Source of the DNA: an uncultured Lachnospiraceae bacterium
GTDB taxonomy: Bacteria > Bacillota > Clostridia > Lachnospirales > Lachnospiraceae
Direction of reading: 5' to 3'
Length of the DNA: 7,902 nucleotides
Assembly: GCA_902797705.1 (NCBI GenBank)
Contig: CADBTX010000182.1
Location: 1-7,902, forward strand
Shown: positions 5,856-7,902 of the stretch, in pieces
Layout: every line of letters begins with the position of its first letter
Numbering within the stretch: the first letter of the stretch is position 1
Made by a program: the position numbers and the translations under genes
Notes under the pieces: model-generated
Databases searched by the model: none
Seen by the model: only the letters and a program-made list of their open reading frames with translations
Told to the model about the DNA's origin: nothing

Positions 5856-7094
5856 GTGGCTGATATCAGACCATTTAAGGCGCTGCGTCCCAGAAGGGAT
5901 CTTGCGGACAAGATAGCGGCGCTGCCATATGATGTATACGACAGACAGGGGGCTAAGGCGGAGATAGAGAAGTCCCCTCTGTCTTTTTTGAGGATTGACA
6001 GGGCAGAGACCAATTTCCCGGACGAAGTGGATACCTATGACGACAGGGTGTATCTTAAAGCCCGGGAGATCCTTGATGAAATGATTGAAAAAAAGGAATT
6101 CATCGAGGATGAAAGTCCGCTTTATTATCTGTATGAGCTCACCATGGACGGCAGGAGTCAGACCGGAGTGGTGGCAGCTGCTTCCGCAAGGGATTATGGG
6201 AACAATGTGATAAAGAAGCATGAGAATACCACGGAGGCAAAGGAACAGGACAGGATAAGGCACGTGGATGTCTGCTCCGCCCAGACCGGCCCCATATTCC
6301 TGGGGTTCAGGGGAAACAAGGTCATTTCCGAGGTGATGGCCAAGGTTAAGACCGGGGAACCGGAATATGATTTCGTGAGTTCCGACGGAGTGGGCCACAG
6401 GGTTTGGCTTGTTTCCGATGAAAGGGATATAGCGGCGATAAGAGGGGCCTTTGACAGTATCGGGGATATCTATATCTGCGACGGCCACCACAGGTGCGCC
6501 AGTGCCGTGAAGGTTTGCAAAATGAGGAGAGATGAGCATAAAACCTCTGTGGGTGACGAGGAATATGATTATTTCCTTTCCGTGCTCTTTCCTGCGGATG
6601 AACTTAAGATCCTGGATTACAACAGGGTGGTAAGAGACCTTAACGGCCTGTCGGAAAGCCGCTTTATGGACAGGATCAGGAAGAAGTTTGACGTGGAAGA
6701 CGCTCCCTTTTCTCCTTTTAAGCCTGAAAAGAAGCATGAAATGGGGCTTTATATAAGCGATAAGTGGTATAAGCTTACGGTGAAGGAGAGTGTTCTCACC
6801 GGAGATCCGGTGAACGATCTGGATGTGTCAATACTTCAGAATGAACTTCTGTCACCCATTTTAAATATCGAGGACCCGAGAACCGATAAAAGGATCGCCT
6901 TTGTGGGCGGTATCTTAGGAATGGAAGGTCTTATGGACAGGGTGGATTCTTCGGAATTTATCTGTGCATTTTCTCTTTACCCCACTGACATAAATGATCT
7001 TTTTACCGTGGCGGACATGGGAAGACTGATGCCGCCTAAATCCACATGGTTTGAGCCGAAATTAAGAAGCGGCTTATTTATTCACAGGTTCTAA
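5856..7094 (+). CDS. DUF1015 family protein, unknown function, in serine operon
   Basis: The 412-residue soluble protein begins MADIRPFKALRP, the characteristic opening of the DUF1015 family (Pfam PF06245), whose biochemical role is not established to my knowledge. Other family marks are ALPYDVYD (22-29), FLRID (44-48), a charged KKHENTTEAKEQDR block with H122-E123, and IYICDGHHRCASA with D209-G-H-H-R213. There is no signal peptide or membrane segment, so it is probably cytoplasmic. DGHHR followed by small residues resembles the nucleotide-binding motif of ParB-fold proteins, which include the free-serine kinases SerK and SbnI; this likeness is my inference. The start is GTG at 5856, supported by GAAAGGAG 6 bp upstream and by the conserved N-terminus. 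It lies 32 bp after serA and is likely co-transcribed with serC-serA, so a task in serine metabolism is plausible. Length is normal and the frame is intact. Confidence 0.9.
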   Translation: MADIRPFKALRPRRDLADKIAALPYDVYDRQGAKAEIEKSPLSFLRIDRAETNFPDEVDTYDDRVYLKAREILDEMIEKKEFIEDESPLYYLYELTMDGRSQTGVVAAASARDYGNNVIKKHENTTEAKEQDRIRHVDVCSAQTGPIFLGFRGNKVISEVMAKVKTGEPEYDFVSSDGVGHRVWLVSDERDIAAIRGAFDSIGDIYICDGHHRCASAVKVCKMRRDEHKTSVGDEEYDYFLSVLFPADELKILDYNRVVRDLNGLSESRFMDRIRKKFDVEDAPFSPFKPEKKHEMGLYISDKWYKLTVKESVLTGDPVNDLDVSILQNELLSPILNIEDPRTDKRIAFVGGILGMEGLMDRVDSSEFICAFSLYPTDINDLFTVADMGRLMPPKSTWFEPKLRSGLFIHRF

Positions 7095-7120
7095 AAGATC
7101 ATTTCAGGAAAGATATTTCC

Positions 7121-7127
7121 AAGGAGG
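7121..7127 (+). promoter_or_regulatory. Ribosome binding site deciding the glgB TTG start
   Basis: A consensus AAGGAGG sits 8 bases before TTG at 7136. The first in-frame ATG (7160, codon 9) has no ribosome-binding motif ahead of it, and the residues between TTG and ATG (NKKLYNL) look like a genuine GlgB N-terminus. A 5-bp inverted repeat, GGAAA (7107-7111) and TTTCC (7116-7120), lies just before it but is too short to interpret. Confidence 0.75.
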
Positions 7128-7135
7128 CAGCGACA

Positions 7136-7902
7136 TTGAATAAGAAACTCTACAACCTTATGGACTGGGCGGAGATCGAGGCCGTCACATATTCCGAAGA
7201 GGATCATCCGAAAAAGCTTCTGGGACCCCACAGTGCCGGCAGAAGCGGAACGCTCATTCAGGCTTTCTTCCCGGAGGCAAAGAGCGTAGCTGTCAGGGCC
7301 GATAAGGTGAAGGATCCCTATCCCATGGAGATGATGGATGAGAGCGGCTATTTTGCGGTGCTTTTAAGGAAGAAGATCCCATTTCACTATGTTTATGAGA
7401 TCGTGAATAAGGACGGGAAAAAGCTTACCCTTGAGGACCCCTATGCCTATCCGCAGGTGATCCATGACAGGAATTCCAAAAAGTTCAGGAACGGTATCCT
7501 TCGCTATGCCTGGGAAACCCTGGGCTCCCACAGGATCACTGTTGAGGGACAGGAGGGTGTTCACTTTGCGGTGTGGGCGCCGGACGCCATGAGAGTCAGC
7601 GTGGTGGGAGATTTCAATGACTGGGACGGCAGAGTATATGAAATGGAGAAGCTCTCCGACGAGTCGGGTATTTTTGAGATTTTTATCCCGGGGCTCAAGG
7701 AAGGGACTCTCTACAAGTATGAGATCAAAGCGGCCAACGGAACCGTTACTCTGAAGACGGACCCCTACGGATTTTTCTCGGAGGATAATGAGGATCCGGC
7801 TTCCATAGTTACGGATGTAAATTCCTTTAACTGGACGGATGAGGACTGGCTGGCAGAACGCCATGACAAGCAGGGCAGCGAGAGCCCCATGGTGATATAT
7901 GA
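7136..7902 (+). CDS. glgB: 1,4-alpha-glucan (glycogen) branching enzyme, N-terminal part (cut by window end)
   Basis: The frame opens at TTG 7136 and stays open to the window edge (255 complete codons). GlgB cuts alpha-1,4-glucan chains and re-attaches them in alpha-1,6 linkage during glycogen synthesis. Residues 1 to about 125 look like the N1 module of long branching enzymes (MDWAEIEAVTYSE, then LLGPH, and EDPYAYPQV near 101-109). From about 130 a CBM48 module follows, with VHFAVWAP (142-149) and VVGDFNDWDGR (156-166), the classic branching-enzyme signature. The last residues, MVIY, are where the GH13 catalytic barrel begins (usually IYEVHLGSW). The active-site residues lie outside the window, so activity cannot be judged. 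It follows the DUF1015 gene by 41 bp. It may be read through from the serine operon or have its own promoter, but I saw none. Debranching or isoamylase-type CBM48 enzymes are less likely given the N1 module. Confidence 0.92.
   Translation, partial: MNKKLYNLMDWAEIEAVTYSEEDHPKKLLGPHSAGRSGTLIQAFFPEAKSVAVRADKVKDPYPMEMMDESGYFAVLLRKKIPFHYVYEIVNKDGKKLTLEDPYAYPQVIHDRNSKKFRNGILRYAWETLGSHRITVEGQEGVHFAVWAPDAMRVSVVGDFNDWDGRVYEMEKLSDESGIFEIFIPGLKEGTLYKYEIKAANGTVTLKTDPYGFFSEDNEDPASIVTDVNSFNWTDEDWLAERHDKQGSESPMVIY

Noticed and set aside
5832..6737. Minus-strand open frame of 301 codons opposite the DUF1015 gene
   Set aside because: The plus strand encodes clear DUF1015 motifs; the opposite frame has none and is a reverse-complement artefact.
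7107..7120. GGAAA-GATA-TTTCC inverted repeat as a terminator after the DUF1015 gene
   Set aside because: The stem is only 5 bp, AT-rich, and not followed by a T run.
7364..7864. Minus-strand open frame of 166 codons near the window end
   Set aside because: It is opposite the CBM48 region of glgB, whose plus-strand frame is open to the edge and carries the VVGDFNDW motif.
1..7902. Mobile element, defence system, prophage or CRISPR signatures
   Set aside because: No repeats, transposase, integrase, toxin-antitoxin or nuclease motifs were seen; every gene is core metabolism or the conserved DUF1015 family, and base composition looks even throughout by eye.

Overview
The window is a compact, single-direction (+ strand) stretch of biosynthetic genes. 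It probably comes from an anaerobic Firmicute of the Lachnospiraceae type (Butyrivibrio/Roseburia-like gut or rumen Clostridia). That placement rests on recognisable protein styles (IlvD, SerC, SerA and GlgB sequences), strong AAGGAGG-type ribosome binding sites, GTG and TTG starts, heavy use of AGA/AGG and ATA codons, and very short intergenic gaps. It is an inference; no 16S rRNA or marker gene is present.

Layout: the last 26 codons of leuB (1-81); ilvD, dihydroxy-acid dehydratase (115-1776); ilvB, acetolactate synthase large subunit (1798-3465); a 93-bp gap with a perfect 8-bp-stem hairpin; serC, phosphoserine aminotransferase (3559-4641); serA, D-3-phosphoglycerate dehydrogenase with an ACT domain (4657-5823); a DUF1015-family protein of unknown function (5856-7094, GTG start); and the first 255 codons of glgB, the glycogen branching enzyme (7136 to the window edge, TTG start). 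Gaps between genes are 33, 21, 93, 15, 32 and 41 bp, so there is no stretch over 300 bp without a gene. I see no tRNA, rRNA, CRISPR array, mobile element, attachment site or origin.

How the genes work together: leuB, ilvD and ilvB belong to branched-chain amino acid synthesis (pyruvate to acetolactate, dihydroxy-acid to 2-keto acid, and the leucine branch). serA and serC carry out the first two steps of serine synthesis from 3-phosphoglycerate. The phosphatase for the last serine step (serB) and the acetolactate synthase regulatory subunit (ilvN/ilvH) are not in the window. glgB starts what may be a separate glycogen function. The 93-bp gap with the hairpin is the only natural break in the run and separates the branched-chain block from the serine block.

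Most of the window is ordinary core metabolism and I do not see a clear new system. The best candidate for something undescribed is the DUF1015 protein directly behind serC-serA. Its DGHHR motif resembles the nucleotide-binding motif of ParB-fold proteins, a fold that includes free-serine kinases, so a role in serine or phosphoserine metabolism is a testable idea. The next most interesting point is SerA: its catalytic core departs from the E. coli pattern (no canonical active-site Glu, no Trp139 equivalent), yet it carries an ACT domain that keeps all three E. coli serine-binding residues.
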